Part shown: in pieces, positions 55,628 through 64,000 of the stretch | How positions within the stretch are numbered: position 1 is the first letter of the stretch | Layout: the number at the start of each line of letters is the position of its first letter | From: Candidatus Fimenecus excrementigallinarum | Lineage (GTDB): Bacteria; Bacillota; Clostridia; Oscillospirales; Acutalibacteraceae | NCBI GenBank assembly: GCA_018714805.1 | Contig: DVMW01000026.1 | Coordinates: 17,952 to 81,951, forward strand | DNA length: 64,000 nucleotides | Reading direction: 5' to 3' | Translations under genes and position numbers: made by a program | The notes under the pieces: generated by a model | Database searches by the model: none | Seen by the model: only the letters and a program-made list of their open reading frames with translations | What the model was told of the DNA's origin: nothing

Positions 55628-55974
55628 TCACCCGTGCAGCCACGCGCCGACCTGCATCGCGGTTAGATTGCCGAGAATCGCCGCAACGGGCAGCAGGCCG
55701 AAAACGATTTTCTGCGGTTTTGCGAATGTTTTATAGGTCACCAAAACCACATAGGTGTAGATGACAAAGGTGATGGGCAGATGAATCGTTTGCAGAGAAA
55801 AAAACAGCTCCAAATCCAGAAAAAATGCGTAAAAAAGGCAAATATGCGCCATTGCGTGTCGTGCAGGGTATACGACCACGTTGTGCAGTTGAGCAAGACG
55901 CTTGAGGCAAGATACCACGTGTAAAATACCCCCGCCGCCGTAAACAGCATCCAGGGTTTGATGCGGTTTTGCAT
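55628..55974 (-). pseudogene. Small membrane protein gene split by a frameshift at an A7/T7 homopolymer (55798-55804)
   Basis: Frame A MQNRIKPWMLFTAAGVFYTWYLASSVLL...FFWIWSCFF continues in another frame as SLQTIHLPITFVIYTYVVLVTYKTFAKPQKIVFGLLPVAAILGNLTAMQVGAWLHG. Confidence 0.6.
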
Positions 55975-56005
55975 AAATTTTCTCCTCCTCGGGCATCGCT
56001 CGTAC

Positions 56006-56455
56006 TTACGTTTTTCTTTCCGCGCGGGTTTCCCGGTGCAGGACGCACAGCGCGGCGATATTGCAAACAAGCCAGCCGCCCCAAAGGCCTGCCATCGTAT
56101 ATATTAGCGGCGTTATGAGCCGGCCCGCGCCGAACACAAGCAGCAAAAAGAACACGATGCCGCAAATCCCAAACGCCACCGGGAAGGCAAGGAGCACATA
56201 TTTCAGCCTTTTAGGCAAAGATGCATCCGCAGCACAATACAGAACGACACCCGCAGCAGCGCAAAGAACCGGGTAAACGATATACAACCAAATGAAGTTT
56301 TCTCCGAGAACCTGCAAGCCGATAAAATCCGTTAAAATCCACGCTGCTTTTTCGTGTGCTTCGCCGAGGCTGTCACCGATTTTGGGCGCTCCCCACCATA
56401 AAACAGGCAGCACAAGCAGCACTAAAGATAAGATGGCGCGCGCTTTACTTTTCAT
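56006..56455 (-). CDS. Small polytopic membrane protein, unknown function
   Basis: ~149 aa with several hydrophobic segments; ATG at 56455 with a plausible upstream SD. Confidence 0.6.
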   Translation of the reverse strand: MKSKARAILSLVLLVLPVLWWGAPKIGDSLGEAHEKAAWILTDFIGLQVLGENFIWLYIVYPVLCAAAGVVLYCAADASLPKRLKYVLLAFPVAFGICGIVFFLLLVFGAGRLITPLIYTMAGLWGGWLVCNIAALCVLHRETRAERKT

Positions 56456-56475
56456 GTGCAATCCTTTCTCCTTTC

Positions 56476-57447
56476 TCACAGAAAAGATGCGTTGATTTCG
56501 TAAAAAAACTTATATATCAATTGCATCGAAGACAAAGCAGCACAATATAAAGTCTGCGTTCCCGCATAATCCCAGTTTGAACGTTGTAAAATTGTCGTAT
56601 AGTCAATAAAATACTTGCCTCTGATTGCCGCCGTATGGAGCAAATCTTCTACGTCGTCTGTTTGGGCGCTATATATATCGGTATTTGGCAGAGATGGAAG
56701 AATAGGCATCAAAAGCTCCAAATTGTTATCCACATAAGCCTCAAATATACCATGCGAAGAATTTACCGCTGTTTTATTTGCTGCATGATGGGGCTCACAT
56801 ACATCTTGAATATAATGCAAAGCCTTCCCCAAGTCCTCCATGGACTTTGCTACTTTTTCAAATTCATTAGAACTATTAGCTTCAACCGCATGGTCATAAT
56901 GTAATTTTATGCGTGTCTTTGCGGTAGGAGATGTATCTCCCAAGTAATTTGTTCCAGTGTTTGGGTCGTAAAAATGTCCGTAAAAGAGATGATTATCATT
57001 TTCTTCCCTGTCTGGGAGCGCAGAAACTGAAGCCAAATTTAATGCAATAGCTAAAGCGGCACTCCCATCTATTTGATAAAACCCGTAGTCCGTTACAAAT
57101 TTCAAAAAAGCCTCTAAAGTAATTATCTGGTGTGTAGCAATTTGCTGGCCACCATTAAAAAGTTCAGAATCAGATTTCCAATACAATTCTATTTGCGGTT
57201 CTTCGCTCTTGCTGTCGGTACTCGTCTGTGTCTCCTGTTCCAGCAAGTCCCGCATACCATATGGATTATAAGTTTCGATGAAATTGGCAATCAGTTCTTT
57301 CTTTTCCGCCGTTGTCATCGTATACAAATCCTCGATGGTATAGTCGTTGATGTCAAACTCCGGCTCAGACGCAAATACAGGAACTGAGCACACACACAGC
57401 AATAAAACGGTCAAAGATAGAAATACGGATATTCCCTTTTTGAACAT
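56476..57447 (-). CDS. Secreted zinc-dependent phospholipase C-like protein (alpha-toxin N-domain family)
   Basis: Signal peptide; ATHQIITLEAF, HLFYGHFYDPNTGTNYLG, LGKALHYIQDVCEPHHAANKTAVNSSHGIFEAYV match zinc-PLC ligand motifs. Confidence 0.85.
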   Translation of the reverse strand: MFKKGISVFLSLTVLLLCVCSVPVFASEPEFDINDYTIEDLYTMTTAEKKELIANFIETYNPYGMRDLLEQETQTSTDSKSEEPQIELYWKSDSELFNGGQQIATHQIITLEAFLKFVTDYGFYQIDGSAALAIALNLASVSALPDREENDNHLFYGHFYDPNTGTNYLGDTSPTAKTRIKLHYDHAVEANSSNEFEKVAKSMEDLGKALHYIQDVCEPHHAANKTAVNSSHGIFEAYVDNNLELLMPILPSLPNTDIYSAQTDDVEDLLHTAAIRGKYFIDYTTILQRSNWDYAGTQTLYCAALSSMQLIYKFFYEINASFL

Positions 57448-57863
57448 ATGATTCTCTCCTCTACACAAACAACCTTGGCCGTTTTCCGAATATAGACGCT
57501 TTTTCCGCATTTCTCCTTTCGAGCAGGCGCCCAGATTTGCTTTGGCTTTTGGGCAGTTTGTGCGGTGATTTCCAAAAAGACCAAGCAATACAGCACCGCA
57601 AAACAAAAAGCGGCTGCGTATTCCGCAGCCGCTGCCCTACAAAGCCCCTTCGTCGCAGAAGCCGCATGATTTCGGTACACGTCTTATATTAAAAAATATA
57701 TCATATTTCATAATTTTGTCAATGTTTTTTTAATTTTTTTGTGAATTTGATGAAATGCATCTTGTTCTATACTTTGTAATACGAAAAAAAAGCATCCGCC
57801 GGCCTTTCCCGTCGTCCCCTGCGCAGCCGTTTCGGAAGGAATACGTGCCAAACAAGAATTCTG

Positions 57864-57892
57864 TTGCAGTTTGCCCGGTTTTCCGTTATAAT
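57864..57892 (+). promoter_or_regulatory. Sigma-A promoter of zapA-U32-dut
   Basis: TTGCAG, 17-nt spacer, TATAAT. Confidence 0.75.
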
Positions 57893-57933
57893 AGATACAG
57901 GCTTTGAAATCGGTTGATTTGAGGTGTTTCGAC

Positions 57934-58302
57934 ATGGAAATGAATAAGGTCAAGGTATCCATCGCGGGCGTCACCTACGCGCTGCGCACCGACGAAACGG
58001 CGGAGTACACCAACGCCCTCGCGTCGGAAATCAACGAAAAAATGCAGGAGCTGCAGGCGGCCAACCCCTTTATGTCCACCAACCAGGCCGCCGTGCTCAC
58101 CGCGCTGGAGTTCGCCGACAAGGCGAAAAAGGCCGAGCAGACGGCCGAGGGCTACCGCGCACAGATTAAGGATTATCTGAAGGACGCCTCCGAAGCGCAG
58201 ACCGAGCGCGATTTCTACAAGCGCGAGCTTGACCGCGTGCGCACGGAAGCCAAGGCGAAGTCGAACCAGATTAACCTTTTTGCGCAGCAGGACAATGGTT
58301 AA
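57934..58302 (+). CDS. zapA: Cell division protein ZapA
   Basis: NKVKVSIAGVTYALRTDETAEYTNALASEINEKM; C-terminal coiled coil. Confidence 0.92.
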   Translation: MEMNKVKVSIAGVTYALRTDETAEYTNALASEINEKMQELQAANPFMSTNQAAVLTALEFADKAKKAEQTAEGYRAQIKDYLKDASEAQTERDFYKRELDRVRTEAKAKSNQINLFAQQDNG

Positions 58303-60325
58303 GTCCGAAATCTTAGCCCCCTGCGGCAGCTTTGATGCGCTGACGGCGGCGCTGCGCTGCGGCGCGGACGCGGTCTATTTCGGCGCGGGGGAATTTAACG
58401 CCCGGCGCGCGGCGCAGAATTTTGACGGCGACGCGCTCGCAGAGGCGGCGCGCCTGTGCCGGGTTTTCGGTGCAAAATGGCACCTGACGCTCAACACGCT
58501 TGTGTCGGACGCGGAGCTTCCGCGCCTGGCGGCGCTTCTTTCGCGCATTTGCTCTTTGTCGGCAGATGCGCTTATTTTACAGGACCTCGGCGTCGTGCGC
58601 CTTGCACGGACCGCCGCGCCGGCGCTTGCGCGCCACGCCTCGACGCAGATGAGCGTCGGCACGCCGTACGGCCTGCGGCTTTTGAAAGAACGCGGCTTTA
58701 CGCGCGCGGTGCTGCCGCGCGAGCTGAGCCAAGCGGAAATTGCCGAGCTTTGCGGAGCGAACCTACTGGAGACCGAGGTCTTTGTCCACGGCGCGCAATG
58801 TATGTGCGTTTCCGGGCAATGCCTAATGAGCGCGATGCTCGGCTCGCGAAGCGGCAACCGCGGCGCGTGCGCCCAGCCGTGCCGCCTCCCCTTTTCGGCC
58901 GCGGGCGGGACGGGGCACGACTTGAGCCTGAAGGACCTTTCGCTTATCGAGCACATCCCGGCGCTGCAGGCGCTCGGGGTCACGAGCTTGAAAATCGAAG
59001 GCCGCATGAAGCGGCCCGAATACGTCGCGGCGGCGGTGACCGCCTGCAAGGCCGCGCAAGCCGGATGCTATACCCCAAGCCTTCACGCGGATTTGCAGGC
59101 GCTCTTTTCGCGTTCGGGCTTTTCGGACGGGTATTTTGCCGCGCGGCGGGGCCGGGCGATGTTCGGCACGCGGCAAAAGGAAAACGTGACCGCGGCGACC
59201 GCGGCCCTTTTAAAGACGTATGAAAAGCGCTACGAAAAAGTCCCCGCCGTGCGCCCCGTCGAATTCCGGCTGACCGCCGAGGCGGGCAGGCTGCCAAGCC
59301 TTACGGCCGTCTGCGGCGGACACACGGTAACGGTGTCGGGCAAGGCGCCCTGCGAAGCGGCGCAAACAAAGCCCTTAACGGCGGACTTTGCCGCGCAGCA
59401 GCTGAAAAAATGCGGCGGGACGGCGTTTTTCGCCGACGCCGTTGTTTGCACGCTCGGGGAAAACGTGCGGCTTTCGGCCGCCGAGCTCAACCGGCTGCGC
59501 CGGGCGGCGCTGGACGCGCTGGAAGCGGCGATTTGCGAAAAGCCGCCCGTTTTGATGCGGGAATTCCGGCTTGCATACAAACCGCACACGCCGGCCGCCA
59601 AGCCGAAGCGGTACCTGCGGTTCGCTTCGTGCAGCCAGCTGCCGGAGGGTCTGCGCGCCGACCGCATATTTTTGCCGCTCGATACGCCGCCGGAGGTTTT
59701 GCGGCGTTATAACGCCGGCGTTTCTCTGCCGCGCGGGCTGTTCGGGAACGCAAAGCACGTCCTGCAAAAGCTTGCAAACAGCGGCGTGCCCTACGCGCTG
59801 TGCGACACGCTCGATGCGGTCGCCATTGCGCTTGCGGCCGGCGTCGAGGCTGTCGGCGGGTCGTTTTTGAATCTCTTTAACACGCCGGCGCTTGAGGAGG
59901 CCGCGGAAATCGGCATCTCACAAACGCTGCTCTCGCACGAATTGCAGCTGCCGCAGATAGAGGCGCTGGGCGGCGCAATCCCCCGGGGCGTTTGCGTCTA
60001 CGGCCGCACGCCGCTGATGCTCACGCGCAACTGCCCGGTGGCCAACGGGACCGCCTGCTCGCGCTGCGGGCGCAGCGGCTTTTTGACCGACCGCAAGGGC
60101 GTGCGCTTCCCGGTGCGGTGCGAGAACGGATTTTCGCAGGTCTACAATTCCCGCCCGACCTACCTGCTCGACCGGCTGCGGGAAATTCGGAACGTCGACT
60201 TTTTCTTTTTGGATTTCACAACGGAGACGCGGGACGAATGCGCGCAAATTTTAGATGCGTGCGAGCGCGGCCTGCCGCCGCGCGGCGAATTTACCAGAGG
60301 ACTTTTTTACAGAGGTGTGGAATAA
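58295..60325 (+). CDS. Peptidase U32 family protein (long, DUF3656-type C-terminus)
   Basis: SEILAPCGSFDALTAALRCGADAVYFGAGEFNAR; EVFVHGAQCMCVSGQCLMSAMLGSRSGNRGACAQPCR; overlaps the zapA stop. Confidence 0.94.
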   Translation: MVKSEILAPCGSFDALTAALRCGADAVYFGAGEFNARRAAQNFDGDALAEAARLCRVFGAKWHLTLNTLVSDAELPRLAALLSRICSLSADALILQDLGVVRLARTAAPALARHASTQMSVGTPYGLRLLKERGFTRAVLPRELSQAEIAELCGANLLETEVFVHGAQCMCVSGQCLMSAMLGSRSGNRGACAQPCRLPFSAAGGTGHDLSLKDLSLIEHIPALQALGVTSLKIEGRMKRPEYVAAAVTACKAAQAGCYTPSLHADLQALFSRSGFSDGYFAARRGRAMFGTRQKENVTAATAALLKTYEKRYEKVPAVRPVEFRLTAEAGRLPSLTAVCGGHTVTVSGKAPCEAAQTKPLTADFAAQQLKKCGGTAFFADAVVCTLGENVRLSAAELNRLRRAALDALEAAICEKPPVLMREFRLAYKPHTPAAKPKRYLRFASCSQLPEGLRADRIFLPLDTPPEVLRRYNAGVSLPRGLFGNAKHVLQKLANSGVPYALCDTLDAVAIALAAGVEAVGGSFLNLFNTPALEEAAEIGISQTLLSHELQLPQIEALGGAIPRGVCVYGRTPLMLTRNCPVANGTACSRCGRSGFLTDRKGVRFPVRCENGFSQVYNSRPTYLLDRLREIRNVDFFFLDFTTETRDECAQILDACERGLPPRGEFTRGLFYRGVE

Positions 60326-60326
60326 T

Positions 60327-60770
60327 ATGGAAACGCTCAAAATCACCAAGGTGCGCGCCGGCGCAAAAATCCCGGCGCGCGCGACACAGGGCAGCGCGGG
60401 ACTCGACCTTTGCGCGTGCCTGGACGAGCCGCTGACCTTACGCGGCGGCGAAGCGGTGCGCATCCCGACCGGGCTCGCCGTTCAGCTGCCGAGCGAGCGC
60501 TATGCGGCGTTCGTATTTGCGCGCAGCGGGCTTGCGACGAAGCACGGCATCGGGCTTACAAATGCCGTGGGCGTAATCGACAGCGACTACCGGGGTGAAA
60601 TCCAGGTCGGCGTCATCAACCAGTTTGCGGAGAGCTATACCATTTCGCCGGGCGAGCGCATTGCGCAGCTCGTGGTGATGCCCGTTTCCGTGATGCCGGT
60701 GGAGGAATGCGAAACGCTCGACGAAACCGAGCGCGGCGCGGGCGGCTTCGGCTCGACGGGGAAGCAGTAA
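60327..60770 (+). CDS. dut: dUTP diphosphatase
   Basis: GSAGLDLCA; FARSGLATKHGI; GVIDSDYRGEIQV; GERIAQLVV; RGAGGFGSTG (five dUTPase motifs). Confidence 0.97.
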   Translation: METLKITKVRAGAKIPARATQGSAGLDLCACLDEPLTLRGGEAVRIPTGLAVQLPSERYAAFVFARSGLATKHGIGLTNAVGVIDSDYRGEIQVGVINQFAESYTISPGERIAQLVVMPVSVMPVEECETLDETERGAGGFGSTGKQ

Positions 60771-60945
60771 GCCTTGCACGCACACGGCCCCCGCCAAGCC
60801 TTCATGGGTCGTGTGTTCGCATGGGAAAAATATACGGAACATCCGATACTGCCCCATCCAAAAATTTTTTAAAAAAAATAAATATTTTGTCACAAAAACC
60901 TCCTTTTAAACTGTTGTATATAGCAGAGGCATATTGACAGTTTGA

Positions 60946-61068
60946 ATGGATGCTGCCTTAACTCTGTTTGGAACCAGCATAGGTGATTTGATTGCCCGAG
61001 GGCTTGACTGGGTAGATCCGCTTTGGAAAAAAGGATATGTCCGAAGCAACGGATATATTTTGAATTAA
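60946..61068 (+). CDS. Small ORF (40 aa), possible gene remnant
   Basis: MDAALTLFGTSIGDLIARGLDWVDPLWKKGYVRSNGYILN, read from the sequence; below the ORF-track length cutoff; no family recognised. Confidence 0.3.
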   Translation: MDAALTLFGTSIGDLIARGLDWVDPLWKKGYVRSNGYILN

Positions 61069-61078
61069 GGTGGCTGTA

Positions 61079-61267
61079 TTGAAAAAAGGATATAATATAA
61101 CAACATTACTATTGATGATCCTCGTTTGTCTCGGACCACCGCTTAACCTTTTGTTTGAATATTTTGCTTTGCATCAACAGCCGTCACCTGTTTTATGGGG
61201 CACAACTGTTTTTTCGCTGGTCGGCTTGTTGCTCTTCATTGTCTTCTATATTAAAGTGTTGAAGTAG
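61079..61267 (+). CDS. Small two-TM membrane protein
   Basis: TTG start after AAGGTGG; KKGYNITTLLLMILVCLGPPLNLLFEYFALHQQPSPVLWGTTVFSLVGLLLFIVFYIKVLK. Confidence 0.5.
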   Translation: MKKGYNITTLLLMILVCLGPPLNLLFEYFALHQQPSPVLWGTTVFSLVGLLLFIVFYIKVLK

Positions 61268-61334
61268 CAATGTACTTAAATGTGCAGTTTGGCTTGCTTT
61301 AAGTAAGAAGTTTAAGCTGTAAGGAGGTATTTCT

Positions 61335-64000
61335 GTGAGAAAGTTCATTTGCGTTCTTCTGTCCTTCGTGACCGTTCTGTCATGGTTTGCGGCTTCTTTT
61401 ACGGCTTTAGCGTTAGAAAGTCAGGAGAGCAATAATATTAACGGTTTCATTGACGGGATTACGGAGTTGGTGCAGGCGTATGACAGCGATAAGGAATTTA
61501 CTGTTCCTGAAAATGATGAGTCCAAGCAAATTCAATCATTTTCTGCCGAAAGCACAGTAGATGAAACCGATAATAATGCTGAGCAGGAATATACCTTACA
61601 GGATTTTCAAACTGCAAGACTGATTGTGCGTGCAAACGGTAATTTCAATCCATACGGTGCGTTAGAAGAGGTCAGCGGCTTTGAGGACTTTCATATTCTT
61701 CAATATGAAAGTCCCGAAGCGGCTATGGAAGCCTATGAAAATCTGCAAGTAGAAAAAAATATAACAGAAGTTGATCTTGATTTAGTTTGTGCCTATAGCG
61801 GATATGAGAGCACACCGGAGAATCCGGATATTATCTCAAAAGATGAATTTTTAAATGATTGGAGCCGAGACAGAACGCAGTCCAAAAGATTGCAGGAATA
61901 TCTTGCGGAAGCAGATATCCCCATGAAAGAAATCATCGTCGGCGTTGTGGACTCAGGTATAGATTATACGCATGAAATCTTTGAGGGTCGCGTAGAACGA
62001 ACATATTTTAATGTATCTTCTTCCGGAAATGCAGATGATGAAATGGATAATGAAATATCTTATCACGGAACGACTGTCAGCAGTGTTATTGTAAATAATT
62101 CGCCGAAAAACGTAAAGGTGGCTGTATACAAAGTCGGCGATAATGATAGTATGACCGTTACTGCAATTGGTGCCGGACTTTTAGCGGCAATTGAAAAATG
62201 TGATGTTATCAACACAAGTCTTTCATCTTTGAGTGATATATCACTAATCACAGAAATTGTACTGAAAGCGTACTCTAAAAATATTCCGGTATTTGCCGCG
62301 GTAGGCAACAGCAGTTTTACAGAAACAAGTCCTGTGCCGGCAAATGTACCGGAATGCATTGCTGTATCTGCTACTGATTTTAACAATACAATAGCATTTA
62401 TGAATACTAAAACCCCAAACTCTGATGTTTCCGCTCCCGGAGAGAATGTAGCAGTAGCAATTCCGGGCGATCGATATGTCAGATTTTCGGGTACATCTTA
62501 TTCGACCCCTTGCGCTGCTGCTTTAGGTGCGATTTTAAAATCGGTTACCCCTGAAATAACGGTTGATGAGATAGATGCCCAATTAAAAGAAACATCATTT
62601 GATGCTAAACGGTATAACGAACGCCAATCGTCACAGGGCGGTTTTATGGATAATTACCATTCTCTGTGGGACGGCGTTGGGATGATTCAGTTTTGCAATG
62701 CTCTCGGACTGGAAAAGCTTACCGTACCTGAGATTCATTTAGAGGATAAAGTCTATATCGGCGAACAAACCTGCACAATCACTTGCCCGGATGAAAAAGC
62801 GATTGTTTTATACACCACGGACGGTACATATCCTGCTTTTGAAAATGCCGATGTATATACAGAGCCGTTTCAGATTACACAACGCACTCGTATCCGTGCG
62901 GTTGCATACTATGCGGACGGGGGATATTACAGCGATGAAGTCGAGACAACGCCACGCATTCAGTATACAGACAGCGATGAGAATTTCGCAATCAGTAATG
63001 ACGGTATCATTACAAAATACAACGGGAATATCTCCGACCTATATGTCCCCGAAACAATAAACGGGATTACAGTAACGGGATTTGATAAGGGTGCATTTAA
63101 TACTGTAATCGGGCTTACACTTCCTAAAACCGTTACGGAAATACCTGCAAGTGCTTTTTCAACAAATTCCATAATAGAATTTGTTCGCGGCGAAGGTATT
63201 GTTACTGTCAAATCGAGTGCTTTCTCGCAGTCCAATATTATGTATGTCGAATTCCCTGCTGCCGAATATATACAAGCCTATGCTTTTTATGCTGCTTCAA
63301 AGTTTTGCAGCGGCTATTTCCCCAATGTTGAAATCATTGAAGGAGATGCCTTTTCGTATTCTAGAATCATATCATTTTACGGCCCGGAGGTACAAGAAAT
63401 TGATGATGGTGCTTTCGGCCAATGTTCAAGACTGGAAAAGGTGTATTTCCCGCAATGCACAATAATCAATGTACTTTGGGGTCCGGCAAATGGTGTATTC
63501 GACTCCTGCTCTCGGTTAGTAAGTGTAGAAATGCCGCTTATTACCAATTTAACTTTTGCTGCATTTAATAATACTTCAATATCAAAAGCTGATTTTCCTT
63601 TTATAAAAACAATAGAAGAAAAAGCGTTTTATAATTGCTTTGAATTAGAGTATATAAATATGACGGCGCTTCTTACTGTTCCCAAACAGGCTTTTGGAAG
63701 TGATTCATTCTCGTTATTTAATAAATACACAAAGCTTCGTAGTTTCCGTTTGGACAGTGTAACGCAAATTGAACAGGATGCTTTTGGAAAACATCCGACT
63801 GTTCGCATAGAGCTTTCACATCTGGAATCGGCAAAAAGCCTGCCTCAGACGGAAGGCTGTATCATTACTATGCCCTCGACCTTCAAAGAATGTACCGAAG
63901 ATACGGTCGGCAGGAACTACAAGGTCTACGGCACAAAGGGTACATATGCAGAGGAATGGGCGAATGCGAACGGACACGAATTCATTGAGATTTCGCAGGA
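61335..64000 (+). CDS. Secreted S8 (subtilisin-like) protease with chitobiase-type and BspA-like LRR domains, truncated by window end
   Basis: GTG start 7 nt after AAGGAGG; signal peptide; catalytic D (VGVVDSGIDYTHEIF), H (YHGTTVSSVI), S (SGTSYSTPCAAA); LRR_5-like repeats; frame open to 64000, so absent from the ORF track. Confidence 0.88.
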   Translation, partial: MRKFICVLLSFVTVLSWFAASFTALALESQESNNINGFIDGITELVQAYDSDKEFTVPENDESKQIQSFSAESTVDETDNNAEQEYTLQDFQTARLIVRANGNFNPYGALEEVSGFEDFHILQYESPEAAMEAYENLQVEKNITEVDLDLVCAYSGYESTPENPDIISKDEFLNDWSRDRTQSKRLQEYLAEADIPMKEIIVGVVDSGIDYTHEIFEGRVERTYFNVSSSGNADDEMDNEISYHGTTVSSVIVNNSPKNVKVAVYKVGDNDSMTVTAIGAGLLAAIEKCDVINTSLSSLSDISLITEIVLKAYSKNIPVFAAVGNSSFTETSPVPANVPECIAVSATDFNNTIAFMNTKTPNSDVSAPGENVAVAIPGDRYVRFSGTSYSTPCAAALGAILKSVTPEITVDEIDAQLKETSFDAKRYNERQSSQGGFMDNYHSLWDGVGMIQFCNALGLEKLTVPEIHLEDKVYIGEQTCTITCPDEKAIVLYTTDGTYPAFENADVYTEPFQITQRTRIRAVAYYADGGYYSDEVETTPRIQYTDSDENFAISNDGIITKYNGNISDLYVPETINGITVTGFDKGAFNTVIGLTLPKTVTEIPASAFSTNSIIEFVRGEGIVTVKSSAFSQSNIMYVEFPAAEYIQAYAFYAASKFCSGYFPNVEIIEGDAFSYSRIISFYGPEVQEIDDGAFGQCSRLEKVYFPQCTIINVLWGPANGVFDSCSRLVSVEMPLITNLTFAAFNNTSISKADFPFIKTIEEKAFYNCFELEYINMTALLTVPKQAFGSDSFSLFNKYTKLRSFRLDSVTQIEQDAFGKHPTVRIELSHLESAKSLPQTEGCIITMPSTFKECTEDTVGRNYKVYGTKGTYAEEWANANGHEFIEISQ

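Overview
The window is a GC-rich, gene-dense stretch of a Firmicutes-like (Clostridia, probably Oscillospirales) chromosome. That taxon is inferred from gene content and style and was not tested. About 60 real coding sequences can be supported. They are mostly housekeeping: ftsH-hpt-tilS, dnaB-rplI-gdpP-rnjA, hisFH, mltG, tmk/thyX, upp-rpiB-tsaB-tsaE, pheST with a T-box leader, secG, a tRNA-Lys, zapA-U32-dut and a SEDS/FHA/SEDS/PBP wall-synthesis cluster. Accessory content includes a lacZ/GH30/GPH-type transporter region, a zinc-dependent phospholipase C related to clostridial alpha-toxin, a frameshifted small membrane protein gene, and a large S8-protease/leucine-rich-repeat surface protein that runs off the right edge in AT-rich DNA and is missing from the ORF track. 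The most interesting signals are: (i) a perfect sigma-A promoter driving a structured leader with mutually exclusive antiterminator and terminator hairpins in front of an ECF S-component gene (riboswitch candidate); (ii) two proteins that keep enzyme folds but have lost catalytic or metal motifs (a phosphohexomutase-like and a SodC-like protein); (iii) a two-domain ThyX with split active-site motifs; (iv) a transporter with a ~300-aa charged cytoplasmic tail; (v) a P-loop kinase whose conserved N-terminus has only an ACG start with an ideal Shine-Dalgarno sequence; and (vi) two regulator genes with candidate operator dyads. No CRISPR array, prophage, transposase or rRNA was seen. Family assignments come from motif recognition by eye, and no database search was run.
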